Assembly (NCBI RefSeq): GCF_020025155.1
Contig: NZ_CP073751.1
Location: forward strand, 3,411,501-3,475,500
From: Halopseudomonas nanhaiensis
GTDB lineage: Bacteria; Pseudomonadota; Gammaproteobacteria; Pseudomonadales; Pseudomonadaceae
Reading direction: 5' to 3'
DNA: 64,000 nt
Positions 1 through 8,413 of this stretch are shown one piece after another. The notes beneath the pieces are model-generated. The model was not told where the DNA came from. It did not search any database and was given only the letters and a program-made list of their open reading frames with translations. Every line of letters begins with the position of its first letter. The first letter of the stretch is position 1. The translations under genes were made by a program, and so were the position numbers.

Positions 1-299
1 CGGAGGCCTCGATGGGCGAGCGGGTCGCGCATCTGGTCACCGGCAAAATGTTCGATTTCATCAAGTTCGATGATGGTTTTGCACTGGCATCGACCGCTGC
101 TCCCCGGTTCCTGCACGGCAAGACGCTGGCCGATGCCGATGTGCACAAGCAGTACGGGGTAAACGTAGTGGGGGTGAAACGACATAAGGTCGATTTCATC
201 TATGCCAAGCCGGAAACAGAGATTCACGCCGATGACATCCTGGTGGTCGGCGGCGATACCGGACAGGTCGAAAAGTTTGCTTCGCTGACTGACAGTTAA
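1..299 (+). CDS. TrkA-family potassium uptake regulator, C-terminal part (partial)
   Basis: The reading frame is open from the left edge (first full codon at base 3) to a TAA at 297-299, so only the last 98 or so residues are present and the true start lies outside the window. The visible part fits an RCK_C (TrkA_C) domain: residues around 'VNVVGVKR' and a closing 'DDILVVGG' strand are typical of this ligand-binding lobe. Such proteins sit on the cytoplasmic face of Trk/Ktr potassium transporters and gate them in response to nucleotides. The N-terminal NAD-binding RCK_N domain is expected just upstream but cannot be seen. It is convergent with the HxlR regulator. The internal ATG at base 12 is unlikely to be the real start because the frame continues upstream of it. 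Confidence 0.8.
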   Translation, partial: EASMGERVAHLVTGKMFDFIKFDDGFALASTAAPRFLHGKTLADADVHKQYGVNVVGVKRHKVDFIYAKPETEIHADDILVVGGDTGQVEKFASLTDS

Positions 300-316
300 G
301 CGGGCTGCGGCGTGCG

Positions 317-787
317 CTAGGGCAGCACGCCTGCTTCGCTCCAGCCAGGGCCGGCCTCGACCACGACGTCTCGCACCCCTACGGCTTCGCCGCATTCCGA
401 ACAGACGGTCACCGGCCGCATAAGCTGTCCGCACGCCTTGTGACGATGCAATACCGGTGCGCCACGCTGATCGGCCATGTGGCGGTCGCCCCAGTGCACC
501 AGCGCGAGCATGACCGGGTGAAGGTCCTTGCCCTTGTCGGTGAGACGATACTCTTCCCTCAACGGCTTCTGCTGGTAAGCCACGCGCACCAGCACCTGAG
601 CCTCTACCAGCTTTTTCAGCCTGTCGGCGAGTACATGCCGAGTAACGCCCAGCCGCCGCTCGAACGCGTCGAAGCGACGAATGCCAAGAAAACAGTCGCG
701 CAAGATCAACAGGGTCCAACGATCACCGATCACAGACAGTGCCCGGGACAGTGAACAGGGTTGCTGGTCGAGTTCTTCCCACCGCAT
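317..787 (-). CDS. HxlR-family winged-helix transcriptional regulator
   Basis: A 156-residue protein with an HxlR winged helix over about residues 8-100: 'CSLSRALSVIGDRWTLLILR' is the characteristic opening helix, followed by a recognition helix around 'GVTRHVLADRLKKL' and a wing ending 'EYRLTDKGK'. The ATG at 787 is chosen because an AGGAGT ribosome site (793-798) lies 5 bp upstream; the longer frame would start at a TTG at 805. The C-terminal tail carries a 'CSEC' motif plus another Cys and His residues that might bind a metal or sense redox state (inference). It is divergent from a dehydrogenase and isomerase, with two near-identical 15-bp elements between them, so it probably represses itself and those genes, perhaps in response to an electrophile or quinone. 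Confidence 0.85.
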   Translation of the reverse strand: MRWEELDQQPCSLSRALSVIGDRWTLLILRDCFLGIRRFDAFERRLGVTRHVLADRLKKLVEAQVLVRVAYQQKPLREEYRLTDKGKDLHPVMLALVHWGDRHMADQRGAPVLHRHKACGQLMRPVTVCSECGEAVGVRDVVVEAGPGWSEAGVLP

Positions 788-831
788 GAGTGACTCCTGG
801 TGCAAGTGATGGGGCTACAATAGCTTGACAA

Positions 832-875
832 GTTCCAAAAAGAAACTGACTATCAAATCAGTTCCAAAAAAGAAC
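832..875. promoter_or_regulatory. Paired 15-bp candidate operators between hxlR-like and SDR genes
   Basis: Two copies of GTTCCAAAAA(A)GAA(A)C lie at 832-846 and 861-875, 29 bp apart. The second copy has perfect GTTC/GAAC half-sites 7 bp apart. A TTGACA hexamer at 825-830 abuts the first copy and could be the -35 element of the dehydrogenase gene, with an AT-rich -10 region near 848-856. A repressor bound here would cover that promoter. The repeats and half-sites are seen directly; assignment to the adjacent HxlR regulator is inference from the divergent layout usual for this family. Confidence 0.65.
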
Positions 876-892
876 CTGCTGAGGAGCATGTC

Positions 893-1621
893 ATGTCCCG
901 ACCACCCGTAGCCGTCGTGATCGGCGCCGGTGACGCCACCGGCGGCGCCATCGCCCGTCGTTTTGCCCGTGAGGGATACGTCGCGTGTATCACACGTCGC
1001 CATCTGGATCAGCTGGAGCCGTTGGCCGAACAGATTCGTGCCGGGGGCGGTATCGCGCACCCTTTCGCCTGCGATGCGCGCAGCGAGGAGCAGACCGTTG
1101 CCCTGTTCGAACGGATCGAGCGGGATATTGGACCCATCGAGGTCATGGTGTTCAACATCGGCGCGAACGTACGCTTCTCGATCACCGAGACAACCGAGCG
1201 CGTCTACCGCAAGGTCTGGGAAATGGCTGCGCTGTCCGGCTTCCTGGCGGGGCGCGAAGCGGCCAGGGTGATGCTGGAGCGTGGCCGCGGGACCATCATT
1301 TTCACCGGGGCAACAGCTTCATTGCGCGGTGGCAAGGGCTTCGCTGCCTTCGCCAGCGCCAAGTTCGCCCTGCGGGCGCTGGCGCAGAGCATGGCCCGCG
1401 AGCTAGGCCCGCAGGGCATTCACGTGGCCCATCCGATCATCGACGGCGCCATCGATACGGCCTTCATCCGGGACAACTTCCCCGAGCGTTACGTGTTGAA
1501 GGACGAAGATGGGATCCTCGACCCCGAGGACATCGCGGAGCAGTACTGGCAGCTGCACTGCCAACCGCGTTCGGCCTGGACCCACGAGCTGGACCTGCGT
1601 CCCTGGCTTGAAACCTTCTGA
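893..1621 (+). CDS. Short-chain dehydrogenase/reductase (SDR) family protein with atypical active site
   Basis: A 242-residue Rossmann-fold protein. The dinucleotide-binding glycine motif is 'GAGDATGGA' at residues 11-19, and 'NIGAN' stands where classical SDRs have NNAG. In the catalytic YxxxK motif the tyrosine is replaced by phenylalanine (F153-A-S-A-K157); a serine (S143) lies upstream. It may thus be a non-classical reductase using another acid, or a binding protein without normal oxidoreductase activity. A GAGGAG ribosome site (881-886) precedes the ATG at 893. The DsbA-fold isomerase follows 18 bp later and is probably co-transcribed; the divergent HxlR gene is the likely regulator. 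The substrate cannot be told from sequence. Confidence 0.85.
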   Translation: MSRPPVAVVIGAGDATGGAIARRFAREGYVACITRRHLDQLEPLAEQIRAGGGIAHPFACDARSEEQTVALFERIERDIGPIEVMVFNIGANVRFSITETTERVYRKVWEMAALSGFLAGREAARVMLERGRGTIIFTGATASLRGGKGFAAFASAKFALRALAQSMARELGPQGIHVAHPIIDGAIDTAFIRDNFPERYVLKDEDGILDPEDIAEQYWQLHCQPRSAWTHELDLRPWLETF

Positions 1622-1639
1622 CTGACGGAGTACCGCACC

Positions 1640-2227
1640 ATGAGCAAACAGGTTGAATTCTTCTTCGACGTTGGCAGCCCTGCCAGTTATCTGGCATGGA
1701 CTCAGTTGCCTGCGATCGCCGAGCGGCAGCAGGCACAGATCGTATGGAAACCCATGCTGCTGGGCGGCGTGTTCCAGGCCACCGGCAACAGCTCGCCGGC
1801 TACAGTGGAAGCCAAGGGGCGCTATACGCGTACGGACATGCAGCGTTTCGCCCGGCGCTATGGCGCGACGCTCAATCACAACCCGCACTTCCCCATCAAT
1901 ACGCTGATGCTGATGCGCGGCGCCGTGGGGTTTCTCGATACCCCTCGGTTTCACGAGTATCTGACGGCCATTTTCACGGCGATGTGGGTCGATGAGCGCG
2001 ACATGCACCAGCCGCAGATCATCGGTGAGGTGCTCGCTGGTGCCGGGTTCGATCCTCAGGACGTACTCGCCCGCTGCAATGATCCGGCAGTGAAGGACCG
2101 CCTCAAGGCGCTGACGACCGAGGCGGTGGAACGAGGGGTGTTCGGCGCGCCGACCTTCTTCGTCGACGGCGAGATGTACTTCGGCCAGGATCGGCTGGAC
2201 TGGGTGGAACGGGCGCTGGGCGAGTGA
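1640..2227 (+). CDS. 2-hydroxychromene-2-carboxylate isomerase-like DsbA-fold protein
   Basis: A 195-residue thioredoxin-fold protein of the DsbA/GST-kappa type. The opening 'FFFDVGSPASYLAW' strand-helix holds the serine used by HCCA isomerases in place of the DsbA CxxC, and the end 'GVFGAPTFFVDGEMYFGQDRL' region (residues about 165-188) is the cis-proline and helical-lid signature of this family. Known members perform glutathione-dependent isomerisation in naphthalene and related aromatic degradation, but in genomes without that pathway they act on unknown electrophiles. A GGAG site precedes the ATG. It follows the SDR by 18 bp, so the pair may handle one reactive compound under HxlR control (inference). 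The family call is firm, the substrate unknown. Confidence 0.85.
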   Translation: MSKQVEFFFDVGSPASYLAWTQLPAIAERQQAQIVWKPMLLGGVFQATGNSSPATVEAKGRYTRTDMQRFARRYGATLNHNPHFPINTLMLMRGAVGFLDTPRFHEYLTAIFTAMWVDERDMHQPQIIGEVLAGAGFDPQDVLARCNDPAVKDRLKALTTEAVERGVFGAPTFFVDGEMYFGQDRLDWVERALGE

Positions 2228-2236
2228 CTGCCGCGT

Positions 2237-2674
2237 TCAGACTTCCAGGAGGAAGGTGACCGGGCCGTCGTTCACCAGATGGACCTGCATATCCGCTCCG
2301 AATCGGCCACTGGCCACCTGAGGATGCAACTGGCGCGCCTGTCCGAGCAGATACTCGAACAGCGCTTCAGCCTGTTGAGGGGGCGCTGCTGTAGAGAACC
2401 CCGGACGAAGCCCCTTGCGGGTGTCGGCGGCCAGGGTGAACTGTGATACCAGCAGCAAGCCGCCTTCAACGTCCTGCAGAGAGGCGTTCATGCGCCCCTC
2501 GGCATCGTTGAACACGCGGTATTTCAGCAGCCGCTGCAACAGCCTGTCGGCACTGGCGTGATCATCCCCGGGCTCGATGCCGATCAGCACCAGCAGCCCA
2601 GGGTCGATGGAGCCGACGATCTCTCCGTCAACCTCCACGCGGGCAGCACTGACCCGTTGCAGCAAACCCTTCAT
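2237..2674 (-). CDS. dtd: D-aminoacyl-tRNA deacylase
   Basis: A 145-residue DTD family enzyme that hydrolyses D-aminoacyl-tRNA (also glycyl-tRNA-Ala), recycling tRNA and keeping D-amino acids out of proteins in the cytoplasm. The two active-site motifs are visible: 'SQFTLAADTRKG' near residue 80 and 'NDGPVTFLLE' at the C-terminus, which carries the Gly-cisPro pair. Length is normal for the family. The frame stays open far upstream but that is only read-through of pip in another frame; the ATG at 2674 matches the family N-terminus 'MKGLLQRVSAARVEV'. It starts 1 bp after the pip stop codon, so the two are translated from one message. Confidence 0.95.
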   Translation of the reverse strand: MKGLLQRVSAARVEVDGEIVGSIDPGLLVLIGIEPGDDHASADRLLQRLLKYRVFNDAEGRMNASLQDVEGGLLLVSQFTLAADTRKGLRPGFSTAAPPQQAEALFEYLLGQARQLHPQVASGRFGADMQVHLVNDGPVTFLLEV

Positions 2675-2675
2675 G

Positions 2676-3647
2676 TCACTCCGCCCGCGGCGCAAGATCC
2701 AGCAACTGGCGCGCCATGGTCTGCGTGGCACGCACCAGTGCGTCGGCAATGCCCGGCTCGGACGCCGCGTGGCCAGCGTCGCGAATGATCTGCAGCTCAC
2801 TGCCCGGCCAGCGCTGGTGCAGCGCAAAGGCGTTGTCCAGCGGGCAGACCATGTCGTAACGACCGTGGACGATGATGCCGGGGAGGTGCTCGATCTTGTG
2901 CATGTCGTCCAGCAGCTGATCGGGGGTGAGAAACGCTTTGTTGATGAAGTAATGGCATTCGATCCGCGCGATCGAGTAGGCACGACGGGCGTCACTGAAG
3001 CGGTCGACCACCTGGGCACTGGGGCGCAGGGTGGCGCAGCGGCCTTCCCATATCGACCAGTTTCGCGCGGCGTGCATCCGGCAGATCTCGTCGTCGCCGG
3101 TGAGGCGCTTGTAGTACGCGGCGACCATATCGCCACGTTCCTGCTCGGGAATCAGCGAAAGATAGTCTTCCCAGTAGTCCGGAAAGATGTGGCTCGCCCC
3201 TTCCTGATAGAACCATCGAATGTCCTGATCACGACACAGGAAGATGCCCCGCAGAATCAACCCGAGCACTCTTTCCGGATGCGCCTGAGCGTAGGCCAGC
3301 GCCAGCGTGGAGCCCCAGGAACCACCGAACAGCACCCATTGCTCGATCCCCAGATTCTCACGCAATGCCTCGAGATCTTCTATCAGGTGCGCGGTGGTGT
3401 TGTTTTCCAGTGAGGCGTGCGGCGTGGAGCGGCCCGACCCGCGCTGATCAAAGGTGATGATGCGGTATATCGACGGATCGAAAAAGCGCCGACTCAGGGC
3501 ATCGCACCCGGCCCCTGGCCCCCCATGGATGAACACCACAGGCAAGCCATCCTGCTGGCCGCTCTCATCGGCGTACAACACATGCGGTGGCTCCACCGCC
3601 AGTTCGTGGCGAGCGAAGGGTTTGATCTCCGGATACAACAACTGCAT
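2676..3647 (-). CDS. pip: Proline iminopeptidase (alpha/beta hydrolase, peptidase family S33)
   Basis: A 323-residue cytoplasmic peptidase that releases N-terminal proline from peptides. The oxyanion motif 'HGGPGAG' is near residue 41, the nucleophile elbow 'GGSWGS' near 110, the acid in 'HGRYDMVCP' near 270 and the catalytic histidine in 'RDAGHAASE' near 295. 'FDQRGSGRS' after the first strand is typical of prolyl iminopeptidases. Length is standard for the family. A GGAG site lies about 9 bp upstream of the ATG at 3647. It is followed at once by dtd, an arrangement I recall as common in pseudomonads. Confidence 0.93.
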   Translation of the reverse strand: MQLLYPEIKPFARHELAVEPPHVLYADESGQQDGLPVVFIHGGPGAGCDALSRRFFDPSIYRIITFDQRGSGRSTPHASLENNTTAHLIEDLEALRENLGIEQWVLFGGSWGSTLALAYAQAHPERVLGLILRGIFLCRDQDIRWFYQEGASHIFPDYWEDYLSLIPEQERGDMVAAYYKRLTGDDEICRMHAARNWSIWEGRCATLRPSAQVVDRFSDARRAYSIARIECHYFINKAFLTPDQLLDDMHKIEHLPGIIVHGRYDMVCPLDNAFALHQRWPGSELQIIRDAGHAASEPGIADALVRATQTMARQLLDLAPRAE

Positions 3648-3763
3648 GGCATGACTCCTGGCCGTGGCCCAGCGCTGATACGACAGGGCAAAGACGCGCG
3701 TGAGCCCTCACATTACTGTTCGCGGCGATGCCTGTCACGCGTGGCGCAAGCCGGAGGCGAAAG

Positions 3764-4345
3764 TCAGGCTCCGCCGAAGGGCGCCACGCCGATCAACAGC
3801 TTGTGCAGCCACAGGGCGAAGGCAACCCACGCCACCAGCCCGACGACCACGACCGCCACATCGCGGCTGGCGCGGCCGCTACGGACCACTCCGGCGATAC
3901 GATCGCGACGACGCAGGACGACGAACAGCGCGACAGCCCAGATCAGGAAACTGCCGAAGAGCAACAGGTCTGCAACGGTGCCGTTGGCGATAAGGTGCGC
4001 TATAGCCCAGAATTTCACGCCAAGCAGCATCGGATGACCCACACGGGCCTTGATGTGCGAGCCGGGCAGGTAGGTGGCGACCAGTAGAATGAAGGCCGGC
4101 AGCGTCAGTAGCGCGGCAAGATGGCGAGTCCAGACCGGAGGAACCCACAGCCAGGTCGGAGACAGCCGAGCCTGCCCGTAGCCGTGGACGATCAGCACCA
4201 GGCCAACGACGGCCACCAATGCATACAGCCCTTTCCACGCTAGCGGGCCGAGGCGGGCAATCATCTGCGCACGCCAGCCTGCAGCGAACAGCCCCACCGA
4301 ATGTACTCCGAGAAACACTACCAGTCCTGCGATCAGCGCGAGCAT
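3764..4345 (-). CDS. NnrU-family integral membrane protein
   Basis: A 193-residue protein with about five to six hydrophobic helices, starting 'MLALIAGLVVFLGVHSVGL'. A central 'LPGSHIKARVGHPMLLGVKFWAIAHLIANG' region (about residues 95-125) has the conserved histidines of the NnrU/isoprenylcysteine-methyltransferase-like fold. NnrU proteins were named from nitrite/nitric oxide reductase clusters, yet many members occur without denitrification genes, as here, and their role is unclear. An AAAGGAAAGG ribosome site precedes the ATG. The gene begins 21 bp after the end of the upstream lipoprotein gene, so the two probably share a transcript. Confidence 0.85.
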   Translation of the reverse strand: MLALIAGLVVFLGVHSVGLFAAGWRAQMIARLGPLAWKGLYALVAVVGLVLIVHGYGQARLSPTWLWVPPVWTRHLAALLTLPAFILLVATYLPGSHIKARVGHPMLLGVKFWAIAHLIANGTVADLLLFGSFLIWAVALFVVLRRRDRIAGVVRSGRASRDVAVVVVGLVAWVAFALWLHKLLIGVAPFGGA

Positions 4346-4366
4346 AGCCCTTTCCTTGTTGGCGCA

Positions 4367-5704
4367 TCATGGCGCAGCAGGTGCCGGGTAAGGCTGCTCC
4401 TGTGCACGAATGCTACGGTTGTTGTCACCCTGCAATAACAGCTCACCTTCGCCGTCGAAATCGAACCAGCCGATACCCGCCAGACTACGCAGAAAGCGAC
4501 GTTCCTGCTCAAGTACTCCCGGTGCGCAGGCCTTCATCGTCGTCACCGCCTGAGAGAACGTCAAGCCTTCTTCTTCGAGTTGATATTCGCCGGTGAAGTT
4601 ATTGCACGAACCGATACCGACAAGATGGCCGTCATTGCGAAATTCCAGGGTGATGGTGCTCTGCTCCAGAATCGGCTCGCCGTCGATCGCCTCGACCTGC
4701 CAGGTCGTGCCCTGCAAGAGCCGCAGCGGATCGCCTCCGCACCCGTGCAACAGCTGATCACCACGGGTGAGTTCCACCCGGTGCGGAAAGACCAGCCCGC
4801 TGGACTCATCCCGACAGGCTTGGCGATGGGTCACCAGGGTGACCTCACCATCATCGCTGTGGACCGTTCGCCGAGCATTGTCGGTGCCCGAGAGCGTGAA
4901 CGGAACCGGCGTGGCATCGGCCCGCGGCGCACCGTGGCGCAGCCCCTGATCGTCCAGTTCGACACGCCAGGCCGGGTCCTGGCCGAACGCGATGAAGGGT
5001 AACGCCAGCCCCCCGGGCGCCACGCAGATCGGGTAACGCTGGCCATGCAGCGTCAGCACGGCCGTCTCACCCTGCGTCCAGTATTCAGTGTCGGGATCGC
5101 CTGCCGCCTGGTACCGGGCCCCCGAGTCACTGGGCACCGGCAACATGACGTGCCGCTCGCCGAGCGCCTCGAGCAGCAGGTCATCGCCTGCATAGCCCGC
5201 ACTGATCTGCAGCCGGCCGCATTCGAGAATGCTGCTGAACGCGGCCCCGCGACGCGGCAGAAGAAGCATCTCGCCTACGTCCAGCTCATTGGACCGATGA
5301 TTGATCGCCAGCGGCTCGGACAGCCAGGATGGCTGGTCGCGCTCGTAAATCGTGGCGCGCAGTATGTAGGCGTTGGCGCGGCGCAGCGCCTCCGGGGGGA
5401 CATCCAGCGTAAAGCTGATCGGCACCTGGCGCCCGACCAGATCGATGCGCTGGCTGGCCAGGGTGCCGCTGCCGTCGCTCTCGTCGGCAGAGGCATCGCG
5501 CAGCTCGATAAGCGCATGGCTCTCGGGCGGCAGCGCGATGCGCGCACGGTAGGTCAGGCTGCCGCTGATGCTCTGCAGCATCGGCTCGTCCACCCGGGTC
5601 GGGTCATCGGCGATAGTGCCCGGGGGCGTTTTTTCGGTGGGATCGGAGCATCCGGACGACAACGCGAGCAGCGCTACCAGCGCGGCCCAGCACAGCATTT
5701 TCAT
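4367..5704 (-). CDS. Envelope lipoprotein with YbaY-like, MliC-like and META (HslJ-like) domains
   Basis: A 445-residue lipoprotein: the signal peptide ends in the lipobox 'LSSGC' with Cys19 as the lipidation site. Three segments can be recognised: a YbaY/YscW-type beta domain (about 45-150, 'LTYRARIALPPESHALIELRD'); a segment with the pattern of MliC lysozyme inhibitors (about 158-235, a Cys in 'SSILECG', then 'GARYQAAGDP', 'WTQGETAVL', 'PICV'); and a C-terminal META domain (about 330-430) with 'GTTWQVEAIDG' and 'GIGSCNNFTGEY'. The family pieces are known in periplasmic stress and lysozyme defence; the combined function is inference. It is followed by the nnrU-like gene 21 bp on. The MliC part is the weakest of the three assignments. 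Confidence 0.8.
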   Translation of the reverse strand: MKMLCWAALVALLALSSGCSDPTEKTPPGTIADDPTRVDEPMLQSISGSLTYRARIALPPESHALIELRDASADESDGSGTLASQRIDLVGRQVPISFTLDVPPEALRRANAYILRATIYERDQPSWLSEPLAINHRSNELDVGEMLLLPRRGAAFSSILECGRLQISAGYAGDDLLLEALGERHVMLPVPSDSGARYQAAGDPDTEYWTQGETAVLTLHGQRYPICVAPGGLALPFIAFGQDPAWRVELDDQGLRHGAPRADATPVPFTLSGTDNARRTVHSDDGEVTLVTHRQACRDESSGLVFPHRVELTRGDQLLHGCGGDPLRLLQGTTWQVEAIDGEPILEQSTITLEFRNDGHLVGIGSCNNFTGEYQLEEEGLTFSQAVTTMKACAPGVLEQERRFLRSLAGIGWFDFDGEGELLLQGDNNRSIRAQEQPYPAPAAP

Positions 5705-5779
5705 TATTGTTCTCCTCGGTCGTTTCCGTCAGACCGGCGCGGTCATCGCGCGTTCACACGCGCGGCAAGTTACCCGGTG

Positions 5780-6337
5780 TCAGAAACTTGAGCCCGGCTG
5801 CTCAAGGAAGGCCAGCTCCTCAGCTGTGCTCTGACGTCCGACGATAGCGTTGCGGTGAGGGTAACGGCCGAACTTCAGGATGATATCGCGGTGACGCTTT
5901 TCGAAACGCAGGTTTTCCTCCAACCCGGGCGCTTCGAACAACTTCATGGCCAGCTGATGAATAGCCAGGGACTCACTGTGCATGTAAGGCATGTACAGAA
6001 AAGCGCGGCGCGCCGGCGTCAGCGCCTGATCCGCTCCAACCGCCACGGCCTCCTGCGCAAGCACCAGCGCCATGCCGTCATGGGCGAAGGCGCGCGGCTG
6101 GTCACGCCAGATATTGCGCGAGAACTGGTCGAGCACGATGATCTCGGCGAGCCGGCCTTCGGCCGACGCACGCCAGAACAGCAGCTCGCCTCGAACAGCT
6201 TGCTCGTGCAACACCGCGAAGCGCTGCCGAATCGTCTCGTCGAAGCCGGCATCCTTCTGCCACCACATCCGCGGTTCGATTTCATCAAACCAGAACGACA
6301 GGACCGCCTGGCAGGCATCCGAGGTGTGATCGGTCAT
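5780..6337 (-). CDS. DUF924 family protein
   Basis: A 185-residue soluble protein matching DUF924 throughout: 'VLSFWFDEI' near the N-terminus, the strongly conserved 'IIVLDQFSRNIWRDQPRAFAHD' region (about 64-85), 'YMPYMHSESLAIH' (about 113-125) and 'ILKFGRYPHRNAIVGR' near the C-terminus. The fold is all-helical and TPR-like, and the molecular function is not established. The ATG at 6337 gives a family-standard length. It sits between the acyltransferase and the lipoprotein gene on the same strand, with gaps near 75-110 bp, so co-transcription is possible but not shown. Confidence 0.9.
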   Translation of the reverse strand: MTDHTSDACQAVLSFWFDEIEPRMWWQKDAGFDETIRQRFAVLHEQAVRGELLFWRASAEGRLAEIIVLDQFSRNIWRDQPRAFAHDGMALVLAQEAVAVGADQALTPARRAFLYMPYMHSESLAIHQLAMKLFEAPGLEENLRFEKRHRDIILKFGRYPHRNAIVGRQSTAEELAFLEQPGSSF

Positions 6338-6445
6338 CAGGGCATTCTCCTCAAACTCATTCGCCGCTTTCTTTGTGCAGGGTAGCGGGAATGGCCTCTC
6401 CTGCCAGTCGGTTTGCCTGTGCCAGCTCCAGCGCCGCTGAGCGCA

Positions 6446-8413
6446 TCACTCACGCAGCACCTGAAGCTCTTTCTTCAGCATGCGACCGAACCGGCGTTCT
6501 CCAGCCGGGCTCCAGTGATCGCCGTCATGAAAATAGATGTTTCTGCAATCGATCAGGTTGTCGCCATCGGTCACGTCGATGAGTCGTGCCGTCGACACGT
6601 ATTCGATCCGGCCACGCTCCTCGACTGCCCTCTCTATATGCCGGTCCAGGTTCTCGAAGGACTCGAGCAGATTGTCGCGTACCTTCGGTGGAGAGGCGCA
6701 GCCATTGACCACGTACTCTCGCGGCATGATATGCGGCTCCACCCGTGGCCCCAACCAGACGACACGGGCCACTTCCGCCAGGGCATCAAGGTAGTCCAGC
6801 GTCTTCTGCACGTCCTCGGCGTTCGGTTCGAAAACCGTATGACCGTCTTCGCTGATCCGCGCTCGGGTCATCTCCCGACCGCGCGGCGTTTCCAGCAGGT
6901 AGAAGCCGGCCTGATTGTAAATGACGTTATCGAAAATATACGGCCGCGCGATGGCGAAGCGGTAGAAGCTGTCATAGGCGCACCATTGCGATTCGGCGCC
7001 GGCGCGACAGCCCTTCTGATTGAGACTGAATAGAAACTTGCCGTCCGCGCCATCCGCCAGGGCGTGGTAGACGTTTGCCCCATGCGAATCGCCAATCACC
7101 ACAATGCCGGGGCCGAACTCTGCGTGGCAATGTTCGAGACGCTCAATAGTCGCCCCGTCCATTCGATCGGCTTCGAAGATGCAATAGCCCTTTTCCAGTT
7201 CAGAGGTTCGCTCCGATTCTTCAACCAGCGTCAGAGCGCGCTCCTGCTCCGACTCCAGCCGCGCCTCGTACTGAAGAACACGGTGGTTCTGGAACGCCGC
7301 GGCCAGGGCCAGCACGAACAGGCAGCTTGAGAGCGTGGCTGCGGTAGAGAACAGTGCCTGACGCTCTATGGTCCGACGCTGGCGGAAAGGGTTCTCGATA
7401 TACCGCCATGACAGATACGCGAGCAGAAAGGTCAGGCCGATCAGGCCCAGCACCAGGGGCAGGGTCAGGTTGCGCATGCTGTAGATACGCGCAAAGGCGA
7501 ACAGCGGCTGATGAATCAGATAGGCGCTGTAACTCACCGTGCCGATAAACACGAGCGGGCGTAGCGCGAGCAATCGTCCGACCAGCGTCTCCCCGGTGGC
7601 GAAGGCAATGATCAGTACGGTGCCGGCCACCGGAACCAGCGCATAGACGCCCGGGAACGGGGTTCCGGCGTGATAGAGAAACACCGCGATAGCGATCAGG
7701 CCCACGCCGAGCAGCGCCGCGATATTGTCGAGCCAACCGTACCGGCTTCCCACCTGGCTCATCGCCAGGGCAAGCAGCGAACCGGCAAGCAGTTCCCACG
7801 CGCGGGTAGGTAGCAGAAAGAAGCTCGCCGAGGAGTGCGAGTCGACCAACTCCTGTGCCAGCGCCAGGCTCGCCAACGCGGCCAGCGCCAGCAGAGCCAG
7901 CAGCAAACGCAGCGACAGGCGCCGAAACAGGATCAACACAAAGGGAAATATCAGATAGAACTGCTCTTCAACCGCCAGCGACCATGTATGCAACAGCGGC
8001 GTAAGCTCGGCGGCCGATCCGAAGTAATCGCTCTGGCTCCAGAAATACAGGTTGGAAGCAAACACCTGCACGGCTGCGACGCTGAACAGGAAGTCCTTGA
8101 ACTCCGACGGCAGCAGCAATAGCCAGGCCAACGGGAGACAGGCCAGCGTGACAGCCGTGACCGCAGGATAGAGCCGCCGGATGCGCCGCTCGTAGAACCG
8201 GCCAAGGGTGAAGGTGCCATCCTGGATTTCGCGGTAGATGATCGCGGTAATCAGGTAGCCGCTGATGACAAAGAATACGTCGACGCCGACGTAGCCGCCA
8301 CTGAACAGCTCGAAACCGGCGTGGTAGAGAATGACAGGCAGGACCGCGAGCGCACGCAGGCCATCCACCTCGGGGCGGTAGGCGATTGCCGGGTTGTGCA
8401 CAGGTGGCTTCAT
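6446..8413 (-). CDS. OafA/YrhL-type membrane acyltransferase with C-terminal SGNH domain
   Basis: A 655-residue protein. The N-terminal half (about 10-380) is an acyltransferase_3 membrane domain with roughly ten helices, beginning 'YRPEVDGLRALAVLPVILYH' with the conserved catalytic histidine, then 'GGYVGVDVFFVISGYLI' and the 'RRIRRLYPA' motif. The C-terminal half is an extracytoplasmic SGNH hydrolase-like domain with 'VVIGDSHGANV' (Ser-His block) and a closing 'DGDHWSPAGERR' holding the Asp-His pair. Such two-domain enzymes O-acetylate LPS O-antigen, peptidoglycan or exopolysaccharide. The ATG at 8413 is chosen over an upstream TTG at 8452 because a GGAG site precedes it and the TTG adds no conserved residues. 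No sugar gene cluster is adjacent, so the acceptor is unknown. Confidence 0.92.
   Translation of the reverse strand: MKPPVHNPAIAYRPEVDGLRALAVLPVILYHAGFELFSGGYVGVDVFFVISGYLITAIIYREIQDGTFTLGRFYERRIRRLYPAVTAVTLACLPLAWLLLLPSEFKDFLFSVAAVQVFASNLYFWSQSDYFGSAAELTPLLHTWSLAVEEQFYLIFPFVLILFRRLSLRLLLALLALAALASLALAQELVDSHSSASFFLLPTRAWELLAGSLLALAMSQVGSRYGWLDNIAALLGVGLIAIAVFLYHAGTPFPGVYALVPVAGTVLIIAFATGETLVGRLLALRPLVFIGTVSYSAYLIHQPLFAFARIYSMRNLTLPLVLGLIGLTFLLAYLSWRYIENPFRQRRTIERQALFSTAATLSSCLFVLALAAAFQNHRVLQYEARLESEQERALTLVEESERTSELEKGYCIFEADRMDGATIERLEHCHAEFGPGIVVIGDSHGANVYHALADGADGKFLFSLNQKGCRAGAESQWCAYDSFYRFAIARPYIFDNVIYNQAGFYLLETPRGREMTRARISEDGHTVFEPNAEDVQKTLDYLDALAEVARVVWLGPRVEPHIMPREYVVNGCASPPKVRDNLLESFENLDRHIERAVEERGRIEYVSTARLIDVTDGDNLIDCRNIYFHDGDHWSPAGERRFGRMLKKELQVLRE

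Noticed and set aside
2237-3136. A 299-residue fusion upstream of dtd
   Set aside because: The extra N-terminal part is pip read in the wrong frame; the DTD family start is the ATG at 2674.
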